A stretch of 64,000 nucleotides of DNA from Eurosta solidaginis (GCF_040869045.1 NC_090322.1:185751477-185815476); one strand, 5' to 3'. Numbered from the stretch's first letter, positions 43,457 to 57,109 are shown. Program-made: numbers and translations. Notes: generated by a model not told the origin, from the letters alone.

Positions 43457-43908
43457 AACAAGTAAGGAAGTCTAAGTGCGGGTGAAACGGAACATTGCAT
43501 ACCCAGCTGTACACTTGAAATGCTGTTGTTGTTTGTTTTGTGTGCTTAATAGTGTTACAAGGCTGCGCAATAATACATATACGTATGGTTCTATTCTGAA
43601 CAAATGTTTCTTCGAGTTATGGCTCCCAAAACATAGAAAACTGCTTAGGTGCCAACCCCATTCCTTAAAATTTGAAGTTTTTCCTATTTATTTTTATAAA
43701 TGCACTTAAAAAATTAAATACCATTGATATTATGCTCTTTTTTGCAAAGATATAGCTTATCTTATTCGTCCACGACTCTTCTATATAAAAGTGGACTTAT
43801 ATAAACTTATATAACCTTATATAACTTATATAACTTATGTAACCTTATATAACTTAACCGATTTCCTTAATTTTTCTTCAAAGCATTCCTTATAGTGAAG
43901 GCAACCTG
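43457..43908 (+). mobile_element. Family B element, copy B2, cut by the duplication junction
   Basis: It begins AACAAGTAAGGAAGTCTAAG and GTGCGGGTGAAACGGAACAT, and is identical in order to B1 and B3. It stops at GGCAACCT where unit 2 begins. It includes a CTTATATAAC minisatellite (43789-43857). Confidence 0.8.
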
Positions 43909-43913
43909 TGAAG

Positions 43914-44111
43914 TTTTTTTTTTTCAATTAGAAAAAAGTAACAGTGGTATTTCTGCCTTAAAAAGCTTCTCGGTAAAACTTCATCTGCCTTGCAGCTGCC
44001 ATTCGGAGTAGGCATAAACAATTGTAGAAAAAAAAACTTAAAAACGAGCACGACGCAAATTGGAAGAGAAGCTCGGCCTACATCTCCTTCGAGGTAAATC
44101 GCGCCAAGTAT
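43914..44111 (+). mobile_element. SINE fragment at the start of duplication unit 2
   Basis: This is the duplicate of 34693-34890 at +9221. Confidence 0.8.
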
Positions 44112-44552
44112 GTATTTTATTTGTATCTGCTATACATGCAAACAAATTTTGAAATGTGTATGCCGCTTATAAGCTTTCTTTGTGGAATATAATTAATAAT
44201 TGTATAATTTTTCGGTTGCATACTTTGTCAGAATATTGCATACCTACATATACATACACATGTGTATGTGGGATAATTTATATGCCAGGCACAGTAACAA
44301 CATAATTATAAAAGCAACCAGAACAATTCCTAGAGTAAGGAGAACAAAGAAATTTGAGAAACTATGGGAATTTGTCTTAAAATAACAGGTTAAAATACTT
44401 ATACTAAATTTAAAACACATAGGCCCGTAATCATAATCGAAATAAAATAGAGTTTTATTGGTTTAAACATGGTTCTAAATTAAATATCATTTTAAGTCTG
44501 TTATAGTCCACTTAAAAACAATTTTATATCTAAAAAAGTATTTTAAATTTAA

Positions 44553-46593
44553 AACAAGTAAGGAAGGCTAAGTTCGGGTGTAACCGAACATTACATACTC
44601 AGTTGAGAGCTATGGAGACAAAGTAAGGGAAAATCACTATGTAGGAAAATTAACCCAGGGTAACCCTGGAATGTGTTTGTATGACATGTGTATCAAATAG
44701 ATGGTATTAAAGAGCATTTTAAGAGGGCCATGGTTCTATAGGTGGACGCCATTTAGGGATATCGCCATAAAGGTAGACCAGGGCTGACTCTAGAATTTGT
44801 TTGTACGATATGGGTATCAAACGAAAGGTGTTAATGAGTATTTAAAAAGGGAGTGGGCCTTAGTTCTATAGGTGGACGCCTTTTCGAAATATCGCCATAA
44901 AGGTGGACCAGAGGTGACTCTAGAATGCGTTTGTTCAATATGGGTATCAAACGAAAGGTGTTAATGAGTATTTTAAAAGGGAGCGGGCCTTAGTTCTATG
45001 GGTGGACGCCTTTTCGAGATATCGCCATAAAGGTGAACCAGGGGTGACTCTAGAATGCGTTTGTACAATATGGGCATCAAACGAAAGGTGTTAATGAGTA
45101 TTTTAAAAGGGAGTGGGCCTTAGTTCTACAGGTGGACGCCTTTTCGAGATATCACCATAAAGGTGGACCAGGGGTGACTCTAGAATTTGTTTGTACGATA
45201 TGGGTATCAAATGAAAGGTGTTATTGAATATTTTAAAAGGGAGTGGTGGTAGTTGTATATGTGAAGGCGTTTTCGAGATATTGACCAAAATGTGGACCAG
45301 GGTGACCCAGAACATCATCTGTTTATTTATATATGTAATACCACGAAAGGTATTCCTGCCAAGATTCCAAGGGCTTTTGATCTCGCCCTGCAGAACTTTT
45401 TCATTTTATTTTACTTAATATGGAAGGTGCCACACCCATTTTACAAATTTTTTTTCTTAAGTTATATTTTCCGTCAATAAACCAATCCAATTGCCATGTT
45501 CCATCCCTTTTTTCGTATTTGGTATAGTATTATGGCATTTTTTTTTTCATTTTTCGTAATTTTCGATATCGAAAAAGTGGGCGTGGTCATAATCGGATTT
45601 CGGTCATTTTTTATAATAATACAAAGTGAGTTCAGATAATTACGTGAACTGAGTTTAGTAAAGATATATCCTTTTTTGCACAAGTTATCGTGCTAACGGC
45701 CGAGCGGAAGAACAGACGGCCGACTGTGTATAAAAACTGTGCGTGGCTTCAACCGATTTCGCCCTTTTTCACAGAAAACCGTTACCGTCCTAGAATCTAA
45801 GACCATACCAAATTTCACAAGGATTGGTAAATTTTTGTTCGACTTATGGCATTAAAAGTATCCTAGACAAATTAAATGAAAAAGGGCGGAGCCACACCCA
45901 TTTTGAAAATTTCTTTTATTTTTGTATTTTGTCGCTCTATATACTGTAAATATATTAACTTTTTTTTTTTAATTTGACTTTAAACAATTATTTTTTTAAG
46001 TGGGCGTGGTCGTTCTCCGATTTTGCTAATTTTTATTAAGCATACAAGCATATATATAGAAATAGCAGTAACGTTCGTGCCAAATTTCATCATGATATCT
46101 TCAACGGCTGCCAAATTACAGCTTGCAAAACTTCTAAATTACCTTCTTTTAAAAGCGGGCGGTGCCACGCCCATTGTCCCAAATTTTACAAATTTTCTAT
46201 TCTGCGTCATACGTTCAACTCACCTACCAAGTTTCATCGCTTTATCCGCCTTTGGTAATGAATTATCGCACTTTTTCGATTTTTCGAAATTTCCGATATC
46301 GAAAAAGTGGGCGTGGTTATAGTCCGATATCGTTCATTTTAAATAGCGACCTGAGATGAGTACCCAGGAATGTACATACCAAATTTCATCAAGATACCTC
46401 AAAATTTACTCAAGTTATCATGTTAACGGACAGACGGACGGACGGACGGACATGGCTCAACCAAATTTTTTTTCGATACTGATGATTTTGATATTTGGAA
46501 GTATATATCTATCTCGATTCCTTTATACCTGCACAACCAACCGTTATCCAATCAAAGTTAATATACTCTGAGAGCTCTGCTCAACTGAGTATA
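44553..46593 (+). mobile_element. Family A element, copy A5' (unit 2)
   Basis: This is the duplicate of A5 at +9221, with a few base changes (for example A at 35388 versus G at 44609). Confidence 0.82.
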
Positions 46594-46613
46594 GTGACAT
46601 GAGCCCGATTTTA

Positions 46614-49176
46614 ATTTTTATACTCAGTTGAGCAGAGCTCACAGAGTATATTAAGTTTGACTGGATAAGGGTTGGTTGTACATATATAAAGGAATCGAGA
46701 TAGATATAGACTTCCATATATCAAAATAATCAGGATCGAAAAAAAATTTGATTGAGCCATGTCCGTCCGTCCGTCCGTCCGTCCGTCCGTTAACACGATA
46801 ACTTGAGTAAATTTTGAGGTATCTTGATGAAATTTGGTATGTAGGTTCCTGAGCACTCATCTCAGATCGCTATTTAAAATGAACGATATCGGAATATAAC
46901 CACGCCCACTTTTTCGATATCGAAAATTTCGAAAAACCGAAAAAGTGCGATAATTCATTACAAAAGACCGATAAAGCGACGAAACTTGGTAGATGAGTTG
47001 AGCTTATGACGCAAAATATAAAACTAGTAAAATTTTGGACAATGGGCGTGGCACCGCCTACTTTTAAAAGAAGGTAATTTAAAACTTTTGCAAGCTGTAA
47101 TTTGGCAGTCGTTGAAGATATCATGATGAAATTTGGCAGGAACGTTACTCTTATTACTATATGTACGCCTAATAAAAATTAGCAAAATCGGAGAAGGACC
47201 ACGCCCACTTTTAAAAAAAAATTTTTTAAAAGTAAAATTTTAACATGTACAGTTTACAGTATATAAGTAAATTATGTCAAGATTCAACTCCAGTAATGAT
47301 ATGGTGCAACAAAATACAAAAATAAAAGAAAATTTAAAAATGGGCGTGGCTTCGCCCTTTTTCATTTAATTTGTCTAGGATACTTTTAACGCCATAAGTC
47401 GAACAAAAATTAACCAATCCTTTTGAAATTTGGTAGGGGCATAGATTTTATGGCGCTAACTGTTTTCTGTGAAAATGGGCGAAATCGGTTGATGCCACGC
47501 CCAGTTTTTATACACAGTCGTCCGTCTGTCCTTCCGCATGGCCGTTAACACGATAACTTGAGCAAAAATCGATATATCTTTACTAAACTCAGTTCACGTA
47601 CTTATCTGAACTCACTTTATCTTTGTATGAAAAATGAACGAAATCCGACTATGACCACGCCCACTTTTTCCATATCGAAAATTACGAAAAATGCCATAAT
47701 TCTATACCAAATACGAAAAAAGGGATGAAATATGTTAAGGTAATTGGATTGTTTTATTGACGCGAAATATAACTTTAGAAAAAACTTTATAAAATGGTTG
47801 TGACACCTACCATATTAAGTAGAAGAAAATGAAAAAGTTCTGCAGGGCGAAATAAAAAACCCTTAAAATCTTGGCAGGTATTACATATATAAATAAATTA
47901 GCGGTATCCAACAGATGATGTTCTGGGTCACCCTGGTCCACATTTTGGTCGATATCTGGAAAACGCCTTCACATATACAACTACCACCACTCCCTTTTAA
48001 AACTCTCATTAATAACTTTAATTTGATACCCATATCGTACAAACTCATTCTAGAGTCACCCCTGGTCCACCTTTATGGCGATATTTCGAAAAGGCGAACA
48101 CCTATAGAACGAAGGCCCACTCCCTCTTAAAATACTCATTAACTCCTTTCGTTTGATACCCATATTGCATAAACGAATTCTAGAGTCACCCCTGGTCCAC
48201 CTTTATGGCGATATCTCGAAAAGGGGTCCACCTATAGAACTAACCCCCACGCCCTTTTAAAATAATCATTAACACCTTTCATTTGATACCCATATCATAC
48301 AAACAAATTCTAAAGTCACCCCTGGTCCACCTTTATGGCGATATCTCGAAAAGGCGAACACCTATAAAACGAAGGCCCACTCCCTTTCAAAAATACTCAT
48401 TAACACCTTTCATTTGATACCCATATCGTACAAACAAAGTGTAGAGTCACCCCTGGTCCACCTTTATTGCGATACCTCGAAAATGCGTCCACCTATAGAA
48501 CTAAGGCCCACTCCCTCTTAAAATACTCATTAACTCCTTTCGTTTGATACCCATATTGCACAAACGAATTCTAGAGTCACCCTTGGCCCACCTTTATGGC
48601 GATATCTCGAAACGGCGTCCACCTATAGAACTAAGGCCCACTCCCTTTTAAAATACTCATTAACACCTTTCGTTTGATGCCCATATTGTGCAAACAAATT
48701 CTAGGGTCACCCCTGGTCCACCTTTATGGCGATATCTCGAAACGGCGTCCACCTATGGAACTAAGGATTACTCCCTTTTAAAATACTCATTAACACCTTT
48801 CATTTGATACCCATATCGTACAAACGCATTCTAGAGTCACCCCTGGTCCATCTTTACGGCGATATCTCGAAAAGGCGTCCATCTATAGTACTTAGGTCCA
48901 CGCCCTTTTAAAATACTCATTAATACCTTTCATTTGATACCCATATCGTACAAACGCATTCTAGAGTCAACCCTGATCCACCTATAGAACTATGGCCCAC
49001 TCCCTCATAAAATACTCTTTAATGCCTTTCATTTGATACACATGTCATACAAACACATTCCAGGGTTTCCCTCGGTTCATTTTCCTACATGGTTATTTTC
49101 CCTTATGTTGTCACCATAGCTCTCAACTGAGTATGTAATGTTCGGTTACACCCGAACTTAACCTTCCTTACTTGTT
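46614..49176 (-). mobile_element. Family A element, copy A6' (unit 2)
   Basis: This is the duplicate of A6, lacking 31 bp in the last array unit (near 48980). Confidence 0.82.
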
Positions 49177-49530
49177 TAAAATAGGTTTTAAGTTGGTGGT
49201 CTGCTGTCAAAAGTTTGCGAGAAATTAAACAATTTGCTATTTAAACGCAATCAACTTAAATGGAAGTGAAAAAATGCTTCCACGACAAGCAAATATACGT
49301 CAGGAGGTAATATATTATACCTAGAATGCGTATTAATATGCCTGTGACGAAAATTTCACAATCTTAAAATGTGCGATGGTTACTTGGCTCCACATATGCG
49401 AAATCTTTAATTAAGATTATTCCGCATTCAAAGATATTTGTGAGTTTTGATATTTTAGTATCTTTTAAGGAAAAAGTAGCATCCTATACTGAACTTAGCA
49501 TTAAATTTAGAAATAAATATTCAATGGAAG

Positions 49531-49792
49531 ATATTCCCCCCTATTGCGAGTGTCGATCGGAATAGAATCGACAATTTGTTGATTCCATTTTTTGCATTTA
49601 ATATTATTACTACACAATTTAATCGCCAAATCTTTGAACCATTATAAACAGTTATTTTATACAAGACAGTTTTTGCTATTTTTTCTACTTCTCGATCTAT
49701 ATAATATAACTTGTATACATTATAAAGATAATCGGTTACCGCTCAGTGGTAGATTATCTACTGCAACCGACACTCGCAATAGGGGGGAGTAT
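49531..49792. repeat. 25-bp inverted repeats, candidate MITE (unit 2)
   Basis: This is the duplicate of 40341-40602 at +9190, with the inverted repeats unchanged. Confidence 0.6.
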
Positions 49793-52174
49793 TAACCACA
49801 GGCGTCGATTTTTAATACATGTCAAAAAATTTCGGGAGAGGTGTCAAATGACGCGTTTTAATTTCGGAAGCAATAATCCGAAGGCGGCAAAGTAATACTT
49901 GTACTCTGTCAAGATATTTTTACAAAAAAAAAAGTTTAAGACTTTCATGTGGTTGATGTAATTTTGGTGATATTGTTGTACAAAAAAACGAATTAACTAA
50001 AAAGGCATTTTGCGCTGATACAATTTTCACAAGTTTCGCAGCTGTTTGAGGGTAATTATTCGGTTTTTTGTGAATATCTATTAATAAAAGAACAATTTCT
50101 TATTTCCGACTTCTAATTATTGAATTACATTACAGACTTCTTCAATTCAATTCTGCTGTCTTTTACTTTTGTGTCTTCTGCTCCCCTTTACATTTGCCCT
50201 TTTTCTAATGTAAAAGGGGCATACACTTTGCAGGTCCATGTACAATGACTCAAAATTCTAGATCACTTCTTTCCTATGGAAAACTACTATTCTAAACTCC
50301 CTTTATTTATGCTGACTTTGTTAAGACAAACCTAAATTTGATTTAACCTTATTATCATTGAATGTCCTGCATACTTATTAGTACCGAGGTCAGAGATATC
50401 CCTATTCGGTTTCGGGTATATCAAATTAAACGGCTTTAACGGTTAGGGCCCCCTAACATTTAAGGTTGGCATAATTTTGGCCGTCACTTCTGTCTTAATA
50501 AAAACAACTTTTCTTTACAACATTCTTACAAACTATATAAACTATTCACCACGAATACGAGTGTATGAGTGGATAGCCTTGTTGCTTCCTTTGTTTAAGG
50601 AGCCCAAATCCGCTTTAACTACTTATTCTTTTATGTTGAGAGATTTAAATAATTCTTTTAAGAACGAAATTAAGTAAATTTTCTTTAAATAAATATGTTC
50701 ATGTTCAATTAATAGATCGTGCGCTCAATTTTAAATTGACTGCTGATATAAAACAGCGAATTTTTACAAAACGTTGGCTAATAACTTTTAAATAGAATTG
50801 ATTGATAATTATCCGCCACCGGATTATGATTAAAACGCGTTTTCAGCTATTCCTTTTACAATTTTTGTGGTGTCTTAAGAATTTTTGTCAAGTAAAAAAT
50901 TATCATTTTTTATTCGTGGAGTCAAGTAGCCACGGTTGTAAGGAACAGGGTGAACTTTTAAAACTTCTAAAAAATTTCTTCATAGCGCCAATCAATACCT
51001 TTTTTTCATGCGGGTACCCTGTCCATGCTTATTTTAGCTGAAAACTGTGTTTAATATGTTTATGCCAGGCCAAAATTTTAAATCCCATTTTTAATTTAGG
51101 CAAGATTTTAATTAAAGTGTATTTTAGTCAGCGACTATGATTACGGGCCATAGTTTCTTTGATCGTGGGACTTTGTTCGGCATATAGTATAGAAATCCGT
51201 ACCATTTTGGGATTAATTGTAACTACAGCAGCGAACAGAAAAAAACAGTGACACTTTTTGCCAACTTTCGTCAATAAAACTCTTCTTTTTTTATTTTAGA
51301 TAAATAAGGAAAAAACTATGAATCATGTAAACCCAAACTAAAACAATGCAAACGAAAAATTTTATAATTGGAGAAATCTTTAAGAAAATTTTGAATTTTT
51401 ATTAACTTAACTTTTATTACTTCATTTTTTGGGGTATGTACTTTTTTAGCCCAATCTATTTTAGCCTAGCAAAGTACATCTACTAATAGGTCTCTAAAAA
51501 TTCGTGTTGATTTTTGATAATTTTTTTTTTCCGAATGCGCTATTCGTATGGAAGCCAAAATAAATCAGTCTTCCGAAAAAAAATTTGCCAAAAATCAATG
51601 CGATTTTTCAGAGACTTATAACTTATACTTTGTTAGACTTAAATTGATTGGGCTACATATCCACATATTCTAAAAAAATCAGTGAAATTTAAATTGTTTG
51701 GATAAAGTTTTTATTTTGAATTGCATAGTTTCAGTTGAAAAATTTATGCGCTTTTTTTGGTGAATTATCGAAGATAAGAAGAGAGAAATTGGATTGATGG
51801 AATTTAATAAAAATTGCGAGTACTGAATTCTTCTACTACACTGATTTCCAAGCTTTTTGAATATGCGACCCAAAAAATTGTTCCCAAAAATTTGGCGCCC
51901 CGTCATAATTGATGATGACTCCTTGCTAAAAATCAGTAAAACTGGGATCACATCACAGGCCGTTGTATAGGAATAATGTGCTTGATTTCCATACAGAAAG
52001 TGCCTCGATCATACCCTGGGCAAGTTTTTCGCGTACAAGTTTTGAGATCATATCGACTATATACGGCCGTAGGTATTGTCGTCATAAGAGATAACGAAAA
52101 CAGTGCAGTATTTTAATGATAATAAACCCAACGCATTATCCCTCAAAATTCGTTGCGTGCCTATATACTTAATC

Positions 52175-52300
52175 CACTCCAAACGAAATCTCTAAGGCAG
52201 GTGAATTTTTTCTGTTTAGTTTTTCTCGGCAGAAATACACTCCACATTTTTTCGAAACCACTTCCAAGGGGCGACTCTGTGCCGACCGACTTTTTGTAAA
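52175..52300 (-). mobile_element. Diverged SINE fragment (unit 2)
   Basis: This is the duplicate of 42985-43110 at +9190. Confidence 0.55.
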
Positions 52301-52646
52301 CGATTTTGATGCTAGTTTTGACTAGACTCGCACCTGGAGCCTTCGCTATAGTGGGAAAGCTCCCTACCTTATCATGGCATTGTAATATTTATTTTACTTT
52401 TTTTAAAACGTTGGAACTTTTGAGAAAAACGACAGAAGGATGTCGTTCAACCTGAGGAATTATTTTTAATAATTTTCCCTTGCAGTGTGGAAAGCGCTAT
52501 AGTGAACGCTTCTACAAGTTTTTACTAAATTTTTAATATTTTATTTGTGCGCAGCGAACTTTTTCACAAACGGTGACTATACGGACATATGCAACCGCGT
52601 TATTCTTATCAACCGTAGTACGTTATTTTGTCTGATTTTTAATTAA

Positions 52647-53522
52647 AACAAGTAAGGAAGTCTAAGTGCGGGTGAAACGGAACATTGCATACCCAGCTGT
52701 ACACTTGAAATGCTGTTGTTGTTTGTTTTGTGTGCTTAATAGTGTTACAAGGCTGCGCAATAATACATATACGTATGGTTCTATTCTGAACAAATGTTTC
52801 TTCGAGTTATGGCTCCCAAAACATAGAAAACTGCTTAGGTGCCAACCCCATTCCTTAAAATTTGAAGTTTTTCCTATTTATTTTTATAAATGCACTTAAA
52901 AAATTAAATACCATTGATATTATGCTCTTTTTTGCAAAGATATAGCTTATCTTATTCGTCCACGACTCTTCTATATAAAAGTGGACTTATATAAACTTAT
53001 ATAACCTTATATAACTTATATAACTTATGTAACCTTATATAACTTAACCGATTTCCTTAATTTTTCTTCAAAGCATTCCTTATAGTGAAGGCAACCTCTT
53101 TGCCGAATTTTGTTACGATAGGTTTAACGATTTTTGATTTACGATTGATAATATTTGTAAAATACGCGAAAATTCCAACATTCTAGGTGTATTATTTCTT
53201 AAATAATCATGTTTTTTATGTTTTCTAAAATTTTATGTATATAAAAAGTGGGCGTGATTATCATCCGATTTCGCTCATTTTAAATACCAATCTACTCTGG
53301 GTCCAGATAAGCTCGCGTACCAAATTTGATGAAGGTATCTCAATATTTACTCAAGTTATCGTGTTGACGGACGGACGGACATGGCTCAATCAAATTTTTT
53401 TCGATACTGATGATTATGAATATGGAATCTATATCTATCTCGATTCCTTTATATCTGTACAGCCAACCGTTAACCAATTAAAGTTATAATACCCTGTGTA
53501 CAAGTACGGCTAGGTATAAAAA
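52647..53522 (+). mobile_element. Family B element, copy B3 (uninterrupted, about 0.88 kb)
   Basis: It runs from AACAAGTAAGGAAGTCTAAG to ATACCCTGTGTACAAGTACG and GGTATAAAAA. It has one AAAGTGGGCGTG module with CATCCGATTTCGCTCATTTT and a three-unit GACG run before ATGGCTCAATCAAATTTTTT, so its 3' half is related to family A. It provides the empty site for the family C and MITE insertions in B1. Confidence 0.75.
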
Positions 53523-53524
53523 TT

Positions 53525-54235
53525 ATATATTTTCATCCCAACAAAAAAAAAAAAAAAATGGCACAGGTTAAGTTTTGAGTCACTACCCTCGAGAGAAGCG
53601 CTGTGACCCACCAATTGGTCGTGACCGACATATTTGAAAACCAATGATCTACTGGATTGACGAAGAGAGTTTGAGATTATTTAAAGTTTTTTTATAATAC
53701 ATTGTTGTTATAACATTTCTACACTAAACGTTAACATATCTACTTGAATTACTTCATGGACTCAACAATCTAGAAAAGTAGTACCTACTTAAAAAAACAA
53801 CAAGTATGTTCACAATCACATCTGTAGACACATGCGACTGGAACAACAATTGGCTGATGAGTAACAAACATCTTTATGTACATATGAAATATAAGGTGAA
53901 ATCCACGGGGTCTTGCCTTTCTGCAGAAAAAAGATAAACGTTTTGTAAATCATCATCATCATTAATAGGCGCTTGGTTGTTTCAGCTATCAGGGTATTGC
54001 TTACGCGTTTAGAAATTTGTGTCTAAGTTTTAAATTATTCACCGGTTTAAGCAATTTTTGAAACCTTTATGCCCTTAAATGGAAGCCCAATTTGCTACTG
54101 TGTTTTTTATTTCGGTTTATTCAGTTATTTGAACAATAAGTCTAAACTGTAGAAAAAGTTTTAAAAATCTAACGATAGAAACTTGTATACGGGGCAGGTT
54201 TTAAAACACACTTCACTGCCCACAAGATTTATTGA
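53525..54235. other. Spacer, nothing recognised
   Basis: It contains a poly-A run near 53543-53558 and no ORF or repeat that I can assign. Confidence 0.4.
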
Positions 54236-54308
54236 TTTTAATACCTTTCGTGAAAACGAAATGGTATATAAGGTTTGTCACGATTCTCAAAATGGTAAAC
54301 CCATAAAA

Positions 54309-55858
54309 AACAAGTAAGAAAGGCTAAGTTCGGGTGTAACCGAACATAACATACTCAGCTGAGAGCTTTGGAGACAAAATAAGGGAAAATCACCATGTAG
54401 GAAAATGAACCTAGGGTAACCCTGGAATGTGTTTGTATGACATGGGTTTCAATTGGAAATTATTAAAGAGTATTTTAAAAGGGAGTGGGCCATAGTTTTA
54501 TAGGTGGACACCATTTCGGAATATACCCATAAAGGTGGACCAGGGGTGACTCTAGAATGTGTTTGTACTATATGAGTATCACATTAAAGGTATTAATGAG
54601 GGTTTTAAAACGGAGTGGCCCTTAGTTGTATATGTGAATGCGTTTTCGAATTATCGACCAAAATGTGGACGAGGGTGGCCCAGAACTGTATTCCTGCCAA
54701 GATTCCAAGGGCTTTTGATTTCGCCTCCAGAACTTTTTCATTATCTCTACTTAATATAGTAGATGTCACATCCGTTTTACAAAGTTCTTTCCTAAGTTAT
54801 ATTTTGCGTCAAAAATCCAATCCAATGACCATGTTTCATCCCTTTTTTCGTATTTGGTATAGAATTATGGCATTTTTTTTTCATTTTTCGAAATTTTTGA
54901 TATCAAAAAATTGGGCATTGTCATAGTCGGATAAAGGGAGTTCAGATAAGTACGTGAACTAAGTTTAGTAAAGATATATCGATTTTTGATCAAGTTGTCG
55001 TCTTAACGGCCGAGCGAAAGGACAGACGGTAGACCTTGTGGCTACCAAATTTTACAAGGATTTGTAAATTTTTGTTCGTCTTATGGCATTAAAAGTATTC
55101 TATACAAATTAAATGAAAAAGGGCGGAGCAAAGCCCATTTTAACATTTTTCTTTTATTTTTGTCATTTGTTGCACCATATCAATACTGGAGTTGAATGTT
55201 GACATAATTTACTTATATACTGTAAAGATATTTTTTTGTTAGAATTTTACTTAAAATTTTTTTTTTTAAAGTGGGCGTGTTCTTCATCCGATTTTGCTAC
55301 TTTTTATTTACCACATATATAGTAATATTAGTAACGTTCTTGCCAAATTTCATCATGATATCTTCAACGACTGCCAAATTACAGCTTGCAAAACTTTTAA
55401 ATTACCTTTATTTAAAAGTGGGCGGTGCCACGCACATTGCCCCAAATTTTGCTCATTTTCTATTCTGTGTCATAAGGTCAACCCACCTACCAAGTTTCCT
55501 CGATTTATCCGTCTTTGGTAATGAATTATCGCATTTTTTCGGTTTTTCGAAATTTTCGATATCGAAAAAGTGGGCGTGGTTATAGTCCGATATCGTTCAT
55601 TTTAAAAAGCGATCTGAGATGAGTGCCCAGGAACCTACATACAAAATTTCATTAAGATACCTCAAAATTTACGCAAGTTATCGTGTTAACGGACAGACGG
55701 ACGGACGGACGGACATGGCTCAATCAAATTTTTTTCGATACTGATGATTTTGATGTATGAAAGTCTATATCTATCTCGATTCCTTTATACCTGTGCAATC
55801 AACCGTTATCCAATCAAAGTTAATATACTCTGTGTGCAAAGCAAGCTGAGTATAAAAA
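54309..55858 (+). mobile_element. Family A element, copy A7, inserted in family C2
   Basis: It starts AACAAGTAAGAAAGGCTAAG. It has only two or three array units (54420-54640), the CCACGCCC body and a GACG run near 55690, and ends AGCTGAGTATAAAAAG. The terminal motif has drifted (GCAAAGCAAGCTGAGTAT instead of CTCTGCTCAACTGAGTAT), matching a change near its 5' end (ACTCAGCTGAG), so the inverted repeat partly co-varies. Confidence 0.8.
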
Positions 55859-56220
55859 GAATATAGACCAATAAGTATACCGAAATGATCAGGATGACGG
55901 GATGAGTTAATTTAGACATGTCCGTCTATATGTATGTCCTTCTGTCTGTCTATTTGAACGCATACTACTCCCTCAACTTTTGATATATCTTGATAAAACT
56001 TGGTAATTTGGTATATTTGGGTGTACGAGTGATCATTTGTCGAAATCGTCTGCATCGGACCACCATAGCGCATATCCCTCATACAAACGAATTTTCGAAA
56101 AAGAGATGTTTTTCCATTTATTCTTAATTTTAGCAGCTAAAAGATTGAAATTTCACAGAATGATTACAAGGCATATATTGTTGTCTGAAAATTATCAAGG
56201 TCGGTTATATATATAATATA

Positions 56221-56567
56221 CAGTACCTGGGCGACCGAGCTTTGCTCGGCAATGTTTCGTTGTGCTGGCAACTTTCCTTTTTTTTAATTTCGAATAGGTG
56301 GCAACCTTAAATGGCAACCCTACTCAAAAATGTCCCTATTGTAATGCGGAGTGAAATACCTTTCGTTTGATACCCATATCGGCATATCTCATGCAATTTT
56401 TTCTTTATTTCGAATACGTGGCAACCTCGTGAAACATTCTGAGTGGCAACACCTAGGTAGAAAGTCTTAGAAGGTGATACATTATCTCTGTGCCAAATTT
56501 CATTTAAATCGGTTGAGCCGTTCCCGATATCGTTCGGCTATACAAAAAAAAACAAGAATTGCTCGTT
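56221..56567 (+). mobile_element. Family D non-autonomous element (CGAGCTTTGCTCG hairpin type)
   Basis: It begins GTACCTGGGCGACCGAGCTTTGCTCGG, given here as CTGGGCGACC then the hairpin CGAGCTTTGCTCG. It has two degenerate GGCAACC-rich units and ends ATACAAAAAAAAACAAGAATTGCTCG-like at about 56567. Inside is CCTTTCGTTTGATACCCATA, also found in family A. The hairpin-start type is widespread in insects and is often classed as Helitron-like; that class is recalled, not shown. Confidence 0.5.
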
Positions 56568-57109
56568 TAAAGTTATAAAAAGATATATCCCAAACAACCG
56601 ATTGTTCAGATAACAGGTTTAACGTACTTCCTTGCTCATTTCAATAGCTAGAGGCTTCAAATTTCAAAAGATGCTTACAGTTTAGGCATATGTTATTGTA
56701 TGAAAAAATCAATAAGAACGGTCGTATACATTAGATACATATATCCCATACAACTGATTGCTCAGATTTTATTTTACACCGTGCCGTTTGACCAATGGAA
56801 CACTTCGAAGAACTTGACGGATTGGTCACACACAAGTAGTGTAAATTTCATGCTTAAAAATATTTGCGCAATCTGGTTTAGAACAATCTTTTGGATAAGT
56901 TCTTTCCTACTTCTAGATGCCTCCATTTGGTTTTATCAATGCCAGTGTTTCTCCTAATAGTATCTCCGGTTTCGATTAATATGCTGCCTCGACAACACAT
57001 ACCACTTTTAATCAATCTTTGTCCAATCTACTGCCTCCCATTTGGGTGGTATTTGTCAACTCCTGACCTTCAGCACTCGTTCACAGCAGTAACCCCTTAT
57101 CGCAGCCGA

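Larger units (their letters stand above)
34688..43908. repeat. 9.2-kb tandem duplication, unit 1 (9221 bp)
   Basis: Unit 1 runs from TGAAGTTTTTTT (34688) to GGCAACCTG (43908). Every landmark recurs in unit 2 at +9221 (before 39775) or +9190 (after it). It contains a SINE fragment, family A copies A5 (plus) and A6 (minus), about 3.5 kb of unrecognised DNA, and the first 450 bp of a family B element, which is cut at the unit end. Confidence 0.95.
43909..53097. repeat. 9.2-kb tandem duplication, unit 2 (9189 bp)
   Basis: It is a direct copy of unit 1, with about 18-20 single-base differences noticed by eye and one 31-bp deletion near 48980. At 53097 it runs on into the rest of the family B element, so this right border is the original one. 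The join at 43901-43913 (GGCAACCT, G, TGAAG) exists only between the units. Confidence 0.95.
54237..56790 (-). mobile_element. Family C element, copy C2, split by families A and D
   Basis: The pieces are 54237-54308, 55860-56220 and 56568-about 56790. The first has AATACCTTTCGTGAAAACGA and AATGGTATATAAGG like the end of C1. The second continues with ACCGAAATGATCAGGATGAC, the GTCCGTCTATATG run and CGGACCACCATAGCGCATAT. The third continues with TATATCCCAAACAACCGATT and a second ATATCCCATACAACTGATTG unit. Order and content match C1 once the inserts are removed. The right end is lost. Confidence 0.65.
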
